This document shows positions 7,123-18,224 of a stretch of DNA of 64,000 nucleotides, one piece after another (position 1 is the stretch's first letter; the number at the start of each line of letters is the position of its first letter). The position numbers were made by a program, and so were the translations under genes. Below the pieces are notes generated by a model. It searched no databases, was not told where the DNA came from, and saw only the letters and a list, made by a program, of their open reading frames with translations. The DNA lies in the NCBI GenBank assembly GCA_025994075.1, contig JAMQGV010000017.1:248001-312000 (forward strand), written 5' to 3'. Source of the DNA: Vicinamibacteria bacterium. Lineage in GTDB: Bacteria; Acidobacteriota; Vicinamibacteria; Fen-336.

Positions 7123-8835
7123 ATGGCCGACACCACGCAGGTCCCTCCCTACGGCGGCGCCCTCGTCGAGCGCCTGCTGCCCCCCGGTTCCGCCCGCGAC
7201 GCCCGCGCCGCCGAAGCCGCCCGCCTCCGCCACGTCGTGCTCGGCTCCCGCGCCCAGTGCGACCTGGAGCTGCTGGCGGTCGGCGGGTTCTCGCCGCTCG
7301 ACGGCTTCATGGGCAGCGCCGACTACGGGCGGGTGCTCCGGGAGATGCGGCTGGCCGACGGCACGGTGTGGCCGATCCCGGTCGTGCTGCCGGTCGCGAA
7401 GGACGCGGTCGCGGCGGGCGAACGAGTCGCCCTGCTCGACGCCCGCAACGACCTGCTGGCCGTGATGGACGTGCGCGAGGTGTTCGAGCGCGACCCCGAG
7501 GCCGAGGCCGCGGCGCTGCTCGGCCGCTTCGACACGGCCCACCCCTACGCCGCCGAGATCGCGGCGGGGCCCCGCTTCTGCGCCGCCGGCCCGGTCGAGG
7601 TGCTGCGGCTGCCCACCCACCACGACTTCGCCGCCCTGCGGCTGACGCCGCGCGAGACCCGTGAGCGCCTGGCGGCGCTCGGCGGCGGCCCGGTGGTCGC
7701 GTTCCAGACCCGCAACCCGCTGCACCGCTCGCACGAGGAGCTGACCCGGCGCGCGGCGCGCGACTGCGGCGGGCTGCTGCTGATCCACCCGGTGGTGGGC
7801 ATGACCCGGCCCGGCGACGTCGACCACTACACCCGGGTCCGCACCTACAAGGCGCTGGTCGAGAACCACTACGACGCCGAGCGCACGCTGCTGGCGCTGC
7901 TGCCGCTGGCGATGCGGATGGCGGGCCCGCGCGAGGCGGTGTGGCACGCGATCATCCGCCGCAACTACGGCGCGACCCACTTCATCGTCGGCCGCGACCA
8001 CGCGGGCCCCGCGCCGGACTCGCAGGGCAAGCCCTTCTTCCGCCCCGACGAGGCGCAGGAGCTGGCGAAGGCCCACGCGAAGGAGATCGGGGTCGAGATC
8101 CTGACCTACGCCGAGGTCGTCTACCTCCAGGACGAGGACCGCTACGAGTTGTCCGACCGGTTGCCGGCGGGCGCGAAGGTGGCCTCGATCTCCGGCACCC
8201 AGGTTCGCCGCGACTATCTCGAGAAGGGCAAGCTGCTGCCCGAGTGGTTCACGCGGCCGGAAGTCGCGAAGATCCTGGCCCAGACCCACCCGCCGCGCCA
8301 CGAGCAGGGCGTGTGCGTGTGGTTCACCGGGCTGTCGGGCGCGGGCAAGTCGACGACGGCCGAGGCGCTGCTCCCGTTCCTGCTCGAGCGCGGCCGCCAC
8401 GTCACCCTGCTCGACGGCGACATCGTGCGCCAGCACCTGTCGAAGGGGCTCGGCTTCAGCCGCGAGGACCGCGACGCCAACGTCACCCGCATCGGCTTCG
8501 TGGCCGCCGAGATCGTGCGCCACGGCGGGGTCGCGGTGTGTGCGGCCGTCAGTCCCTACCGGGCGGCGCGGGCGCAGTGCCGGGAGATGGTCGGCGCGGA
8601 CCGCTTCGTCGAGGTGTTCATGGACACCCCGCTCGACGTCTGCGAGTCGCGCGACACCAAGGGCCTCTACGCGAAGGCACGGGCGGGCACGCTGCCGGCG
8701 TTCACCGGCATCTCCGACCCGTACGAGGCGCCGGAGAAGCCGGAGCTGGTGCTGCCGACGGTCGGCCCCACCCCCGCGGAGAACGCGCGGCGGATCGTCG
8801 ACGTGCTGATCGAGCGGGGCTTCCTGCTCCCGTGA
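7123..8835 (+). CDS. sat-cysC: Bifunctional sulfate adenylyltransferase / APS kinase (PAPS synthase)
   Basis: 570 residues. The N-terminal part (about 1-385) is ATP sulfurylase: QTRNPLHR (195-202), a HPVVGMTRPGD block and GRDHAGP (290-296) are its nucleotide and sulfate site motifs. The C-terminal part (about 390-570) is APS kinase: P-loop GLSGAGKST (403-411), then the DGD and SREDRDANVTRIG motifs. One protein therefore turns sulfate plus ATP into APS and then PAPS. No cysteine-biosynthesis genes (cysH, cysI, cysD/N) are nearby, while a sulfotransferase lies 3 kb upstream. The likely role is to supply PAPS for sulfation, though assimilation cannot be excluded. The ATG at 7123 has a near -10 element and no Shine-Dalgarno sequence. 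Confidence 0.95.
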   Translation: MADTTQVPPYGGALVERLLPPGSARDARAAEAARLRHVVLGSRAQCDLELLAVGGFSPLDGFMGSADYGRVLREMRLADGTVWPIPVVLPVAKDAVAAGERVALLDARNDLLAVMDVREVFERDPEAEAAALLGRFDTAHPYAAEIAAGPRFCAAGPVEVLRLPTHHDFAALRLTPRETRERLAALGGGPVVAFQTRNPLHRSHEELTRRAARDCGGLLLIHPVVGMTRPGDVDHYTRVRTYKALVENHYDAERTLLALLPLAMRMAGPREAVWHAIIRRNYGATHFIVGRDHAGPAPDSQGKPFFRPDEAQELAKAHAKEIGVEILTYAEVVYLQDEDRYELSDRLPAGAKVASISGTQVRRDYLEKGKLLPEWFTRPEVAKILAQTHPPRHEQGVCVWFTGLSGAGKSTTAEALLPFLLERGRHVTLLDGDIVRQHLSKGLGFSREDRDANVTRIGFVAAEIVRHGGVAVCAAVSPYRAARAQCREMVGADRFVEVFMDTPLDVCESRDTKGLYAKARAGTLPAFTGISDPYEAPEKPELVLPTVGPTPAENARRIVDVLIERGFLLP

Positions 8836-8845
8836 CGCCGGCGGC

Positions 8846-11161
8846 GTGAGATCGGGGCGGCTCCGCGGCGAGACGGGCTGGGCGCTCGGCCTGGGCCTGG
8901 CGCTGGGCCTCTACTGGTTCGGCAGCGCCGCCGCCGGTGCGGGGATGCTGTTCACCCGCGACATCGACATCTTCTGGTACGGCCATGTCGAGGCGCTGCT
9001 GCGCGCCGTCGCCGCGGGCGAGTTGCCGCTGTGGAACCCGTACCGTCACTTCGGGCAACCGGTCGCGCCTTACGCCGTCGGCCAGCTCTTCTACCCGACC
9101 ACGCTCCCCCAGATCCTGCTCCCGCCCGCGCTGGCCTACGGCTGGTTCGCGCTCCTCCACTTCGTGGCGACGTTCTGCGGCGCCTGGGCGCTCGCTCGCC
9201 GGCTGGACCTGGCGCCCGTGCCGGCGGCCGCCACCGCCACGGCCTGGGCGTGCAGCGGCCCGCTGCTGTCGACCGTGCACATGGCCAACACCTGGGCGGC
9301 GGCCACCTGGCTGCCGTGGGCGTTCCTGGCCGCCTTGCGCCTGCGCGACCCCGACGGCGGACCCGCGGCCGCCGGTCTCGGCGCGACCCTCGCCCTCGCG
9401 GTGCTGGCGGGTTCGCCGGAGGTCGCGCTGATGGGCGGAGCCGGGGTCGTCGCCAGCTGGCGTGCCCCGGTCGGGACCGCGGTCTACGCGCGGCGAGTCG
9501 GCGTCGCCGTGCTGCTGGGGCTGGCCCTCTCGTGCGTGCAGTGGCTGCCCACCCTCGAGCACCTTCCGCGATCCGCCCGCCAGCACATGCCGGCCACGGC
9601 GTCCGTGTTCTGGTCGAACCACCCCGCCGGCCTGGTCCAGTTGTTCGTGCCGATCGACCTCGGCGACCTGCCGCTGGAAGGGCGCGCCCGCCAGGAGCTG
9701 TTCAGCGGCCGCGACCCCTTCCTCCACTCGCTCTACCTCGGCCTCGGCTCGGCCGGCTTCGTGGCCCTCGGCCTGCTGACGGCGCCCGCCGCGGGCCGGC
9801 TCGCGTTCGGGCTCGGCGGCGCCGTCGCGCTGGCGATCTCGCTGGGCCGGCACTCGCTGCTGTACGCCGCCGTGGCGCCGCTGCTCGCACCGTTCCGCTT
9901 TCCCTCGAAGTTCACGCTGGTGGCGGCCCTGTGCTGGGCCGTGCTCGCCGGCTACGGCGTCCACGCGCTCGCGAGCGCGTCGCGGCGACAGCGCTGGGCC
10001 GCAGCGGCGGTGGCGGCGGGCGGAACCGTCGTCGCGCTGCTGGTCGCGCGACCCGACGCGGCGTTCTGGGGGCCGCTGGCGAGCGTCGCCGATCTCGCGA
10101 CGTCCGACGTGTTCCGCCACGGCGTCACGCTGACGCGAGTCGCGGCGCTGGCGAGCGCGGTCGGCGCCGCGTTGCTGATGGCCGGGGGAACCGCGGCAGC
10201 CCGCGCGGCGGTGCTCGTCGTCGGCGTCGATCTCTGCGTCGCGCTGGCGGCGCTGAACCCGACCGTCCCGGCCGACCTCTACGCCCGCAGGCCGGCAGTC
10301 ACCGCTGGCGTGGCAACCCAGCGCCCGAACCGCACCCTGGTGCTGTCGTACCCGACCCCGGAGGTGGCGCTGGCGGCGCTCGACGAAGGCAGCGGCCCGC
10401 CGCGCCCGTTCGCGTTCCCGCCGCTCGCCGAGTACGCGGCGTGGCGGGTGTACCCGCACCCGATGCTCGGGTCGGGCCAATGGGGCATCGAAGGCAGCCC
10501 GCAGGACATCGCCGGGCTGGGCCTGCTGCACTCGCGGCGACTGGACTGGTTCGTCCAGTCGGCGGCCGCCTGGCCGGACTTCCGGCGGCTCGCGGAAGTG
10601 ACCGGGACGTCGCTCGTGATGTCGCTCCACGACCGCGGCCTGGAGGAACTGCCGGTCCTCGCCCGGCTGCCGGGTCCGGGCGGCGACACGATCCGGGTCC
10701 GGGCCGTGCCGGGCGTGCTGCCGCGGGCCTACGCGGTGTCCGGCGTGCGCAGCGCCCCGGGGGAAGGCCACGACACGCGGGCGCTGCTGGCGCCCGACTT
10801 CGACCCGCGAGCCGAGGCCTACATCGCCGACGAAGCGCCGCGGCCGGCAACCGCCGGGTTCGCGGCCGAGGTAGACCTCGTGCGCCTCGGCTTCACCCGC
10901 GTCGAGCTCGAGGCCCGCCTCTCGCACGACGGGTTCGTCGTGCTGCTCGAGTCCCACGACGCGCACTGGTTCGCGACGGTCGACGGCCAGCCGGTCGCCA
11001 CCCGCCGCGCCAACGTCGCGTTCAGGGCGGTCCCGGTGCCGGCCGGCCGGCACCGGGTGGTGATGGAGTACAGGCCCTGGCCCGTCGCGGCCGGGGCCGC
11101 CGTCTCGCTCGCCGCCCTCGTCGCCCTCGGGCTGCTCCGGGTCAGGGCCGCGGCCCGCTGA
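8846..11161 (+). CDS. YfhO-family multi-spanning membrane protein (paralogue 1)
   Basis: 771 residues with about 12 hydrophobic helices in the first 470, then a large soluble C-terminal domain and a last helix (about 745-768). The N-terminal loop has RDIDIFWYGH and PLWNPYRHFGQP, the pattern of YfhO-type proteins, which belong to the GT-C-like group. Bacillus YfhO is implicated in glycosylating lipoteichoic acid. GTG at 8846 starts ten bases after the PAPS synthase stop, so it is probably co-transcribed. Two further paralogues are at 19906-24491. The end overlaps the convergent GT39-like gene by 20 bases. A lipid-linked sugar transferase acting outside the membrane is an inference. Confidence 0.75.
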   Translation: MRSGRLRGETGWALGLGLALGLYWFGSAAAGAGMLFTRDIDIFWYGHVEALLRAVAAGELPLWNPYRHFGQPVAPYAVGQLFYPTTLPQILLPPALAYGWFALLHFVATFCGAWALARRLDLAPVPAAATATAWACSGPLLSTVHMANTWAAATWLPWAFLAALRLRDPDGGPAAAGLGATLALAVLAGSPEVALMGGAGVVASWRAPVGTAVYARRVGVAVLLGLALSCVQWLPTLEHLPRSARQHMPATASVFWSNHPAGLVQLFVPIDLGDLPLEGRARQELFSGRDPFLHSLYLGLGSAGFVALGLLTAPAAGRLAFGLGGAVALAISLGRHSLLYAAVAPLLAPFRFPSKFTLVAALCWAVLAGYGVHALASASRRQRWAAAAVAAGGTVVALLVARPDAAFWGPLASVADLATSDVFRHGVTLTRVAALASAVGAALLMAGGTAAARAAVLVVGVDLCVALAALNPTVPADLYARRPAVTAGVATQRPNRTLVLSYPTPEVALAALDEGSGPPRPFAFPPLAEYAAWRVYPHPMLGSGQWGIEGSPQDIAGLGLLHSRRLDWFVQSAAAWPDFRRLAEVTGTSLVMSLHDRGLEELPVLARLPGPGGDTIRVRAVPGVLPRAYAVSGVRSAPGEGHDTRALLAPDFDPRAEAYIADEAPRPATAGFAAEVDLVRLGFTRVELEARLSHDGFVVLLESHDAHWFATVDGQPVATRRANVAFRAVPVPAGRHRVVMEYRPWPVAAGAAVSLAALVALGLLRVRAAAR

Positions 11162-12929
11162 CCAGCTCGGCGAAGCGGAGGCGCCCGGATTCCACGAGTC
11201 GCCCGTGCCGCCCCTCCAGCAGCGAGCGGGCCAGCGGCGGCGGCATGCCGTTGAGGAGGACGAACACGCGGCGCCCGCTGGCGAGGCCCGCCTCCACGAG
11301 CCGCGGCGCGTCGGCCCCGGAGTCGACCCACGGGTCGGCGATCACGACGTCGCGGTCGAGCGTCAGCAGGCTCGCCGGGTCCTTCAGCCCCCACCAGGTC
11401 AGCAGCAGCGAGCGCTCCGGGACCACCCTCGCCATCTCGCGGGTGATCCCGAGTTGTTCGGCGCGACGGGCGCGGGAGGCGGCCCAGTCCTCTCCGACGT
11501 GCACGAGGGCCGCCCACGCCAGCGCCGCTCCGGCCAGATGGGCCGGCAGCGGTCCCGTGCGCAGTGACCGCACGCTGAGGGCCAGCGCGAGCCCGGCCGC
11601 CACCACGAGCGGGGTCCAGGCCAGGAAGCGGATCCGGTCCGGGCTTCCCATCGGCCAGGTGAGCAGCGCGGGAACCACCAGGGCGGCCACTGCCACGGCG
11701 CCCGGCAGCAAGTCCCGGCTGCGCCGGCCGAGCCCCTCGAGCAGCCAGGCCAGGCCCAGCGCCAGCAGCGGCACCAGCTCGAGCAGGTAGCGCTGGTTGT
11801 AGCTGAGCCCGTCGTGGCGACGCACTCCGGCGAGCGCGAAGAGGCCCAGCAGCGGCAACAGGACCAGTGTCGCGGCCCGCAGCTCGCGCCGCTGCAGGGC
11901 GTTCCGCAGCCGGTCGGCGCCCCACCACGCCAGCGCGAGCGCCACCAGGCCGGCGACCAGCCAAGGCGTCGACTGGAACCAGGCCTTCTTCACCACGAGG
12001 CCGTGGAGCTGCATGCCGGTGGCGCGGTCGAAGCTCTCCCACGGGCGCCCCGGGACCTCGACGCCGAAGCTGGTCGAGACGAGACGGAAGAGCAGCGCCC
12101 GCAACGCGTCGGTGATCGCCCATCCGTCCCGGACGACGGCGAGGGTGAGGTATCCGGGGCCCTTGGACACCGGGTTCCACGTGCCGAGGCGCAGGGCGTT
12201 GATCAGGCTGCTGGCGGCCAGGGGGAGGCACGCGCCTGCGGCGAAGAGGGCGAGGCGCGACCAGCGGCGCGGCGCCCAGGCGGCGATGCCGGCAGCGAGG
12301 CCCACGATCAGGACCGCGTTCTGGTAGCGCACGCCCGTGGCCAGGCCGGCCGCCAGGCCGGCCGCCAGGGCCCAGCCCGCCGGGGCACCGTCGCGGACCG
12401 CGGCGGCGGCGGCGAACGACAGCAGGATCAGCAGCACCGAGAGCTGGTGCGGCCACAGGCCCTGGGCGTACTCGAGGTTGTAGCCGCAGGCCGCGAAGGC
12501 CAGGGCGGCGAGCCAGGCCGTCGCGTCGCGCTCCGCGTAGCGCCGGGCCAGCAGGAAGACGACCAGCGTGGAGAGCACGAAAGAGACGGTGTTGATCGCC
12601 GTCAGTCCGCGCCAGCCGAGGCCCAGCAGCGGGGCGGCCAGGAAGGCGTGAAGTGGCGGCACCGTCGGCGTCGGCGGCGACTTGGGCCCGAGCTGCAGGT
12701 GCGCCGCGGGGTCGAACCAGGACAGCTCGCGCGAGGGCGGCAGGCCCTCCGGCTGCGGGAGCGAGAGGCGGCCTGCGGCGACCGCTCGCACCATCGCGAG
12801 CTGGTGCGCCTCGTCGAGGATGAAGATGCCGGGGACCGTCGTCGCGATCAGCGCTGCGGTGGCCACCAGGAGCCCGGCGAGCAGCGCACGCGGGGGGCGG
12901 GACCAGCGCGGAGCCTGCGGGGCGGACAT
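11142..12929 (-). CDS. GT39/PMT-like membrane glycosyltransferase
   Basis: 595 residues with about 11-12 hydrophobic helices. The first periplasmic loop carries the acidic pair D39-E40 (ILDEAHQ), the position of the catalytic or metal-binding acids in the ArnT/PMT (GT-C, GT39) superfamily. The C-terminal soluble tail (about 495-590) includes a LTWWGLKDPASLL stretch. Enzymes of this type move a sugar from a polyprenyl phosphate to lipid or protein on the outer face of the inner membrane. The start is ATG at 12929 with a TAGACT box 7 bases upstream. It is divergent from uvrA and convergent with the YfhO-like gene. Acceptor unknown. Confidence 0.7.
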   Translation of the reverse strand: MSAPQAPRWSRPPRALLAGLLVATAALIATTVPGIFILDEAHQLAMVRAVAAGRLSLPQPEGLPPSRELSWFDPAAHLQLGPKSPPTPTVPPLHAFLAAPLLGLGWRGLTAINTVSFVLSTLVVFLLARRYAERDATAWLAALAFAACGYNLEYAQGLWPHQLSVLLILLSFAAAAAVRDGAPAGWALAAGLAAGLATGVRYQNAVLIVGLAAGIAAWAPRRWSRLALFAAGACLPLAASSLINALRLGTWNPVSKGPGYLTLAVVRDGWAITDALRALLFRLVSTSFGVEVPGRPWESFDRATGMQLHGLVVKKAWFQSTPWLVAGLVALALAWWGADRLRNALQRRELRAATLVLLPLLGLFALAGVRRHDGLSYNQRYLLELVPLLALGLAWLLEGLGRRSRDLLPGAVAVAALVVPALLTWPMGSPDRIRFLAWTPLVVAAGLALALSVRSLRTGPLPAHLAGAALAWAALVHVGEDWAASRARRAEQLGITREMARVVPERSLLLTWWGLKDPASLLTLDRDVVIADPWVDSGADAPRLVEAGLASGRRVFVLLNGMPPPLARSLLEGRHGRLVESGRLRFAELVSGPRP

Positions 12930-12936
12930 GGGCTGG

Positions 12937-12942
12937 AGTCTA
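12937..12942 (-). promoter_or_regulatory. -10-like hexamer before the GT39-like gene
   Basis: Minus-strand TAGACT within GACATAGACT, ending 7 bases before the ATG at 12929. The identical ten-base string precedes the ABC gene at 17457. Confidence 0.4.
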
Positions 12943-12972
12943 TGTCACGCGCGTGCCTGCCGCGGCGTCGCT

Positions 12973-12978
12973 TAACAT
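12973..12978 (+). promoter_or_regulatory. -10-like hexamer before uvrA
   Basis: TAACAT (4/6) in TTAACATGG, ending 12 bases before the uvrA ATG. The same TAACATG string precedes the Nudix gene at 50714. No SOS box was recognised in the 61-base gap. Confidence 0.3.
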
Positions 12979-12990
12979 GGTCGTTTCGCG

Positions 12991-15822
<2,832 letters not shown>

Positions 15823-15859
15823 CTGTAACCAAATGATTTAAAGGCTATTTACCGCAAGT

Positions 15860-15871
15860 CTGCCGCGGCAG
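15860..15871. repeat. 12-bp perfect palindrome (CTGCCGCGGCAG)
   Basis: A loop-free symmetric site in the 84-base, locally AT-richer spacer between uvrA and the toxin-antitoxin pair. It may be an operator half of the autoregulated antitoxin promoter. Without a loop or T tract it is a poor terminator. Confidence 0.35.
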
Positions 15872-15885
15872 CAGATTCGACATGC

Positions 15886-15895
15886 ACATGCATGT
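15886..15895. promoter_or_regulatory. 10-bp palindrome overlapping the antitoxin start region
   Basis: ACATGCATGT, preceded by a direct CATGCA repeat, ends 11 bases before the ATG at 15907. Ribbon-helix-helix antitoxins usually bind short palindromes at this place to repress their own operon, so an operator is plausible. Confidence 0.4.
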
Positions 15896-15906
15896 ACACT
15901 GGAGCC

Positions 15907-16146
15907 ATGAGAACGACGATCGAGATGCGCGACGATCACCGCGCGGCGCTGCTGCAGCTCGCGGCGAAACGGGGCGAGAAGGGCTTCTCCTCGATCGTGG
16001 CCGAGGCGATCAGCGCCTATCTGGCGAGCGTGACCGCCACGGAGGAGCTGCTCCGTCGCGCCGCGCAACTGCGAGGCTCGCTCCGCGAAGACGAAGCCGA
16101 CGAAATGCGGGCGAGCGCGGCACGGCTGCGCGAGGAGTGGCGGTGA
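15907..16146 (+). CDS. vapB: VapB-type antitoxin, ribbon-helix-helix-like
   Basis: 79 residues. The first 45 (RTTIEMRDDHRAALLQLAAK...FSSIVAEAI) read as a beta-strand plus two helices, the ribbon-helix-helix DNA-binding pattern. The charged C-terminal half would wrap the toxin. The gene overlaps the PIN-domain toxin by four bases (GTGA), the classic vapBC arrangement. ATG at 15907 is chosen because a GGAG sits just before it; an in-frame ATG at 15892 would add five residues and run through the palindrome. It should neutralise the toxin and repress the operon from the palindrome upstream. Confidence 0.8.
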   Translation: MRTTIEMRDDHRAALLQLAAKRGEKGFSSIVAEAISAYLASVTATEELLRRAAQLRGSLREDEADEMRASAARLREEWR

Positions 16147-16526
16147 TCGTCGCCGACACCGACGTGCTCATCGACTACCTGGCAGGCCGGGAGCCGAGCG
16201 CGAGCCGGGTGGCGCTGGAGCTGAACGCGGCCAGTTTCGGAACCACCGCGATCACCCGCTTCGAACTGCTGGCTGGCGCGCGCTCCGAGCGCCAGCGCGG
16301 ACTGGTCCAGACCCTGCTCGACGCCCTGCCGGCACTGCCGCTGGACGCGACGGCCGCCGACCGCGCTGCGGAGGTGCGCCGGGAGCTCGAGGCGCGCGGC
16401 GAAGGCATCGGCATGGCGGACAGCCTGATCGCCGGCATCGTGCTCACCCACGGCGCCGTACTGCTGACCCGCAACACGCGCCACTTCGAGCGGGTGCCGG
16501 GCCTGCACCTCAGCGGGCGGTACTGA
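16143..16526 (+). CDS. vapC: VapC-type PIN-domain ribonuclease toxin
   Basis: 127 residues, a single PIN domain. The acidic metal-binding set is complete: D5 (ADTDVLID), E41 (TRFELLAG) and D93 (MADSLIAG), with N111 in TRNTRHF at the fourth position, as is usual in VapC. Such toxins cut tRNA or rRNA when the antitoxin is degraded; the target here cannot be read from sequence. GTG at 16143 overlaps the antitoxin stop. The pair is intact, so it is probably functional. Its stop abuts the convergent DUF1295 gene with no space. Confidence 0.88.
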   Translation: MIVADTDVLIDYLAGREPSASRVALELNAASFGTTAITRFELLAGARSERQRGLVQTLLDALPALPLDATAADRAAEVRRELEARGEGIGMADSLIAGIVLTHGAVLLTRNTRHFERVPGLHLSGRY

Positions 16527-17396
16527 TCAGGCGCGCGGGAGGCGCGGCCACAGGCGCGGGGTGCGCGCCTCCCAGGTGCGGTACTCGGGGTCGTCGCCCC
16601 AGCGCGCGCGGGCCCGCTGTTCGAGCAGCGGGATGCCGCTGACGCGGGTCAGCAGGAGGTAGACGAACAGCGGCGAGACGAGCGTGGCCAGCGCGCTGCC
16701 CGACAGCGCGGGCAGCGCGACGAGCGCCACGCCGGTCCACAGCACGATCTCGCCGAAGTAGTTGGGGTGGCGGCACCACGCCCACAGCCCGTGGGTGATG
16801 AAACGCCCGCGCGATGCGGGGTCGGCGCGGAAGCGGGCCTTCTGGCGATCGGCGACGACTTCCACGGCGAAACCGAAGGCCCAGGTCGCGGCGCCGAGCA
16901 GGGCCAGCGCGTCGAGCGGCGGCGTGCGCTCCGCCGTCATCGCGGCGAGCGCCGCGCCCGCCGTCACGAACGCCCACAGCCCCTGCAGCGTCCAGGCCAG
17001 CAGGAAGCGGGCGAAGTCGCCGCGGATCGCGTCGAAGCGGCCGTCCTTGCCCTCGCTGCGGATGCGCGCGAAGAGGAAGCTGCCGAGCCGCAGCGTCCAG
17101 GCTCCGCACAGCGCCGCCAGCAGCAGCGAGCGCGGCTCCCGGTTGCCGAGCGCCAGCGCGCAGCCGACCGCGGCCAGATAGGTGACGCTGCCGGTCAGGT
17201 CGTAGTAGCGCTCGGTGCGCGCGAGGAACGCCGGCACGAAGGCGACGAAGTTGACGGCGAAGCACAACACGGCGCACAGCGCGAGCACCGGGACGCCGAA
17301 GGCGCGGAGCCCGCCGGCGCTGCCGGCCGCGGCCAGCGCCGCCGCGAGGCCCAGCGCGACGGCGATCCCGATGCCGGCGCGGAGGGTCGGTGTCAT
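16527..17396 (-). CDS. DUF1295 / steroid 5-alpha-reductase-like membrane protein
   Basis: 289 residues with about seven hydrophobic helices. The C-terminal part shows the family signature WCRHPNYFGEIVLW, shared by DUF1295 proteins and isoprenylcysteine methyltransferase/sterol reductase-type enzymes, which bind a cofactor at this place. KARFRADPASRGRFITHGLW is the preceding cytosolic loop. The reaction in bacteria is not established; reduction or methylation of a lipid is possible. ATG at 17396 has a GAGGG two bases upstream and a TATAGT box 7 bases upstream (17409-17404). It is divergent from the ABC transporter and probably monocistronic. Confidence 0.82.
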   Translation of the reverse strand: MTPTLRAGIGIAVALGLAAALAAAGSAGGLRAFGVPVLALCAVLCFAVNFVAFVPAFLARTERYYDLTGSVTYLAAVGCALALGNREPRSLLLAALCGAWTLRLGSFLFARIRSEGKDGRFDAIRGDFARFLLAWTLQGLWAFVTAGAALAAMTAERTPPLDALALLGAATWAFGFAVEVVADRQKARFRADPASRGRFITHGLWAWCRHPNYFGEIVLWTGVALVALPALSGSALATLVSPLFVYLLLTRVSGIPLLEQRARARWGDDPEYRTWEARTPRLWPRLPRA

Positions 17397-17403
17397 GTCC
17401 CTC

Positions 17404-17409
17404 ACTATA
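17404..17409 (-). promoter_or_regulatory. -10-like hexamer before the DUF1295 gene
   Basis: Minus-strand TATAGT (5/6), ending 7 bases before the ATG at 17396, in the divergent 60-base gap. Confidence 0.4.
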
Positions 17410-17426
17410 TCGGGCGCGCGAGGACA

Positions 17427-17432
17427 TAGACT
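17427..17432 (+). promoter_or_regulatory. -10-like hexamer and ribosome site before the ABC gene
   Basis: TAGACT in GACATAGACT. Farther on, AGGGAGG (17445-17451) lies five bases before the TTG at 17457. This strong Shine-Dalgarno sequence is what fixes the unusual TTG start. Confidence 0.45.
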
Positions 17433-17456
17433 GACCGGCGGTCCAGGGAGGCACTC

Positions 17457-18224
17457 TTGGCGGAGACGACGCTCGCCGTCGAAGCACAGGGGCTGGTTCG
17501 ACGCTTCGGCGACTTCACCGCGGTGGACGGCGTCGACCTCGCCGTGCCCGCCGGCAGCTTCTACGGATTCCTCGGCCCCAACGGCGCGGGCAAGTCGACC
17601 ACGATCAAGTGCCTGACCGGGCTGCTGCAGCCGACCGCGGGCGCGCTGCGCCTGCTCGGCCTCGACCCGCAGGCCCACCCCGTCGAGGTTCGGCGCCGGG
17701 TCGGCGTCGTGCCCGAGGGGCTCGCCCTGCTGGAGCGGCTGTCGGCCGCGGAGATGCTCGACTTCGTCGGCCAGGTCCACGGGCTGCCCGCCCGCGAACG
17801 CGGGCGGCGCCGCGACGAGTTGCTGGCGTTGATGGACCTGGCGGAGACCGGCGACGCGCTGGTCGCCGACTTCTCGCACGGCATGCGCAAGAAGCTGGCG
17901 CTGGCGGCCGCCCTGCTGCCCGGGCCGAAGCTGCTGTTCCTCGACGAGCCGTTCGAAGGCGTCGACGCCGTCGCCGCCCGCCAGTTCAAGGAGCTGCTCA
18001 CGGCCTACGTGCGGCGCGGCAACACCGTGTTCCTCACCTCGCACGTGCTGGAGATCGTCGAGCGGCTGTGCGACCGCGTCGCGGTGATCGCCCGCGGGCG
18101 GATCGTCGCCGAGGGCCGGACGAACGAGCTGCGCGCCGACTCCGGCGGCGGCCGCTCGCTCGAGCAGGTGTTCGTCGAACTCGTCGGCGGCGACCGCGCC
18201 GCCGCTCATCTCGACTGGCTGTGA
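17457..18224 (+). CDS. ABC transporter ATP-binding protein
   Basis: 255 residues. Walker A is GPNGAGKST (about 40-48) and Walker B is KLLFLDEPFEGVDA, with a switch His in LTSHVLE. The signature is FSHGMRKKLALA instead of LSGGQ, a variant common in ABC-2 type exporters with YxlF/EcsA-like ATPases. The start is TTG at 17457 behind a near-perfect AGGGAGG ribosome site. The stop overlaps the permease start as GTGA, so one ATPase pairs with one large permease. Substrate unknown. Confidence 0.9.
   Translation: MAETTLAVEAQGLVRRFGDFTAVDGVDLAVPAGSFYGFLGPNGAGKSTTIKCLTGLLQPTAGALRLLGLDPQAHPVEVRRRVGVVPEGLALLERLSAAEMLDFVGQVHGLPARERGRRRDELLALMDLAETGDALVADFSHGMRKKLALAAALLPGPKLLFLDEPFEGVDAVAARQFKELLTAYVRRGNTVFLTSHVLEIVERLCDRVAVIARGRIVAEGRTNELRADSGGGRSLEQVFVELVGGDRAAAHLDWL

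Noticed and set aside
12946..12955. CACGCGCGTG palindrome as an operator before uvrA
   Set aside because: Short CG-only alternating palindromes are frequent by chance at this GC content and it does not match a known SOS box.
15823..15906. An intrinsic terminator after uvrA
   Set aside because: The only palindrome has no loop and is not followed by a T run.
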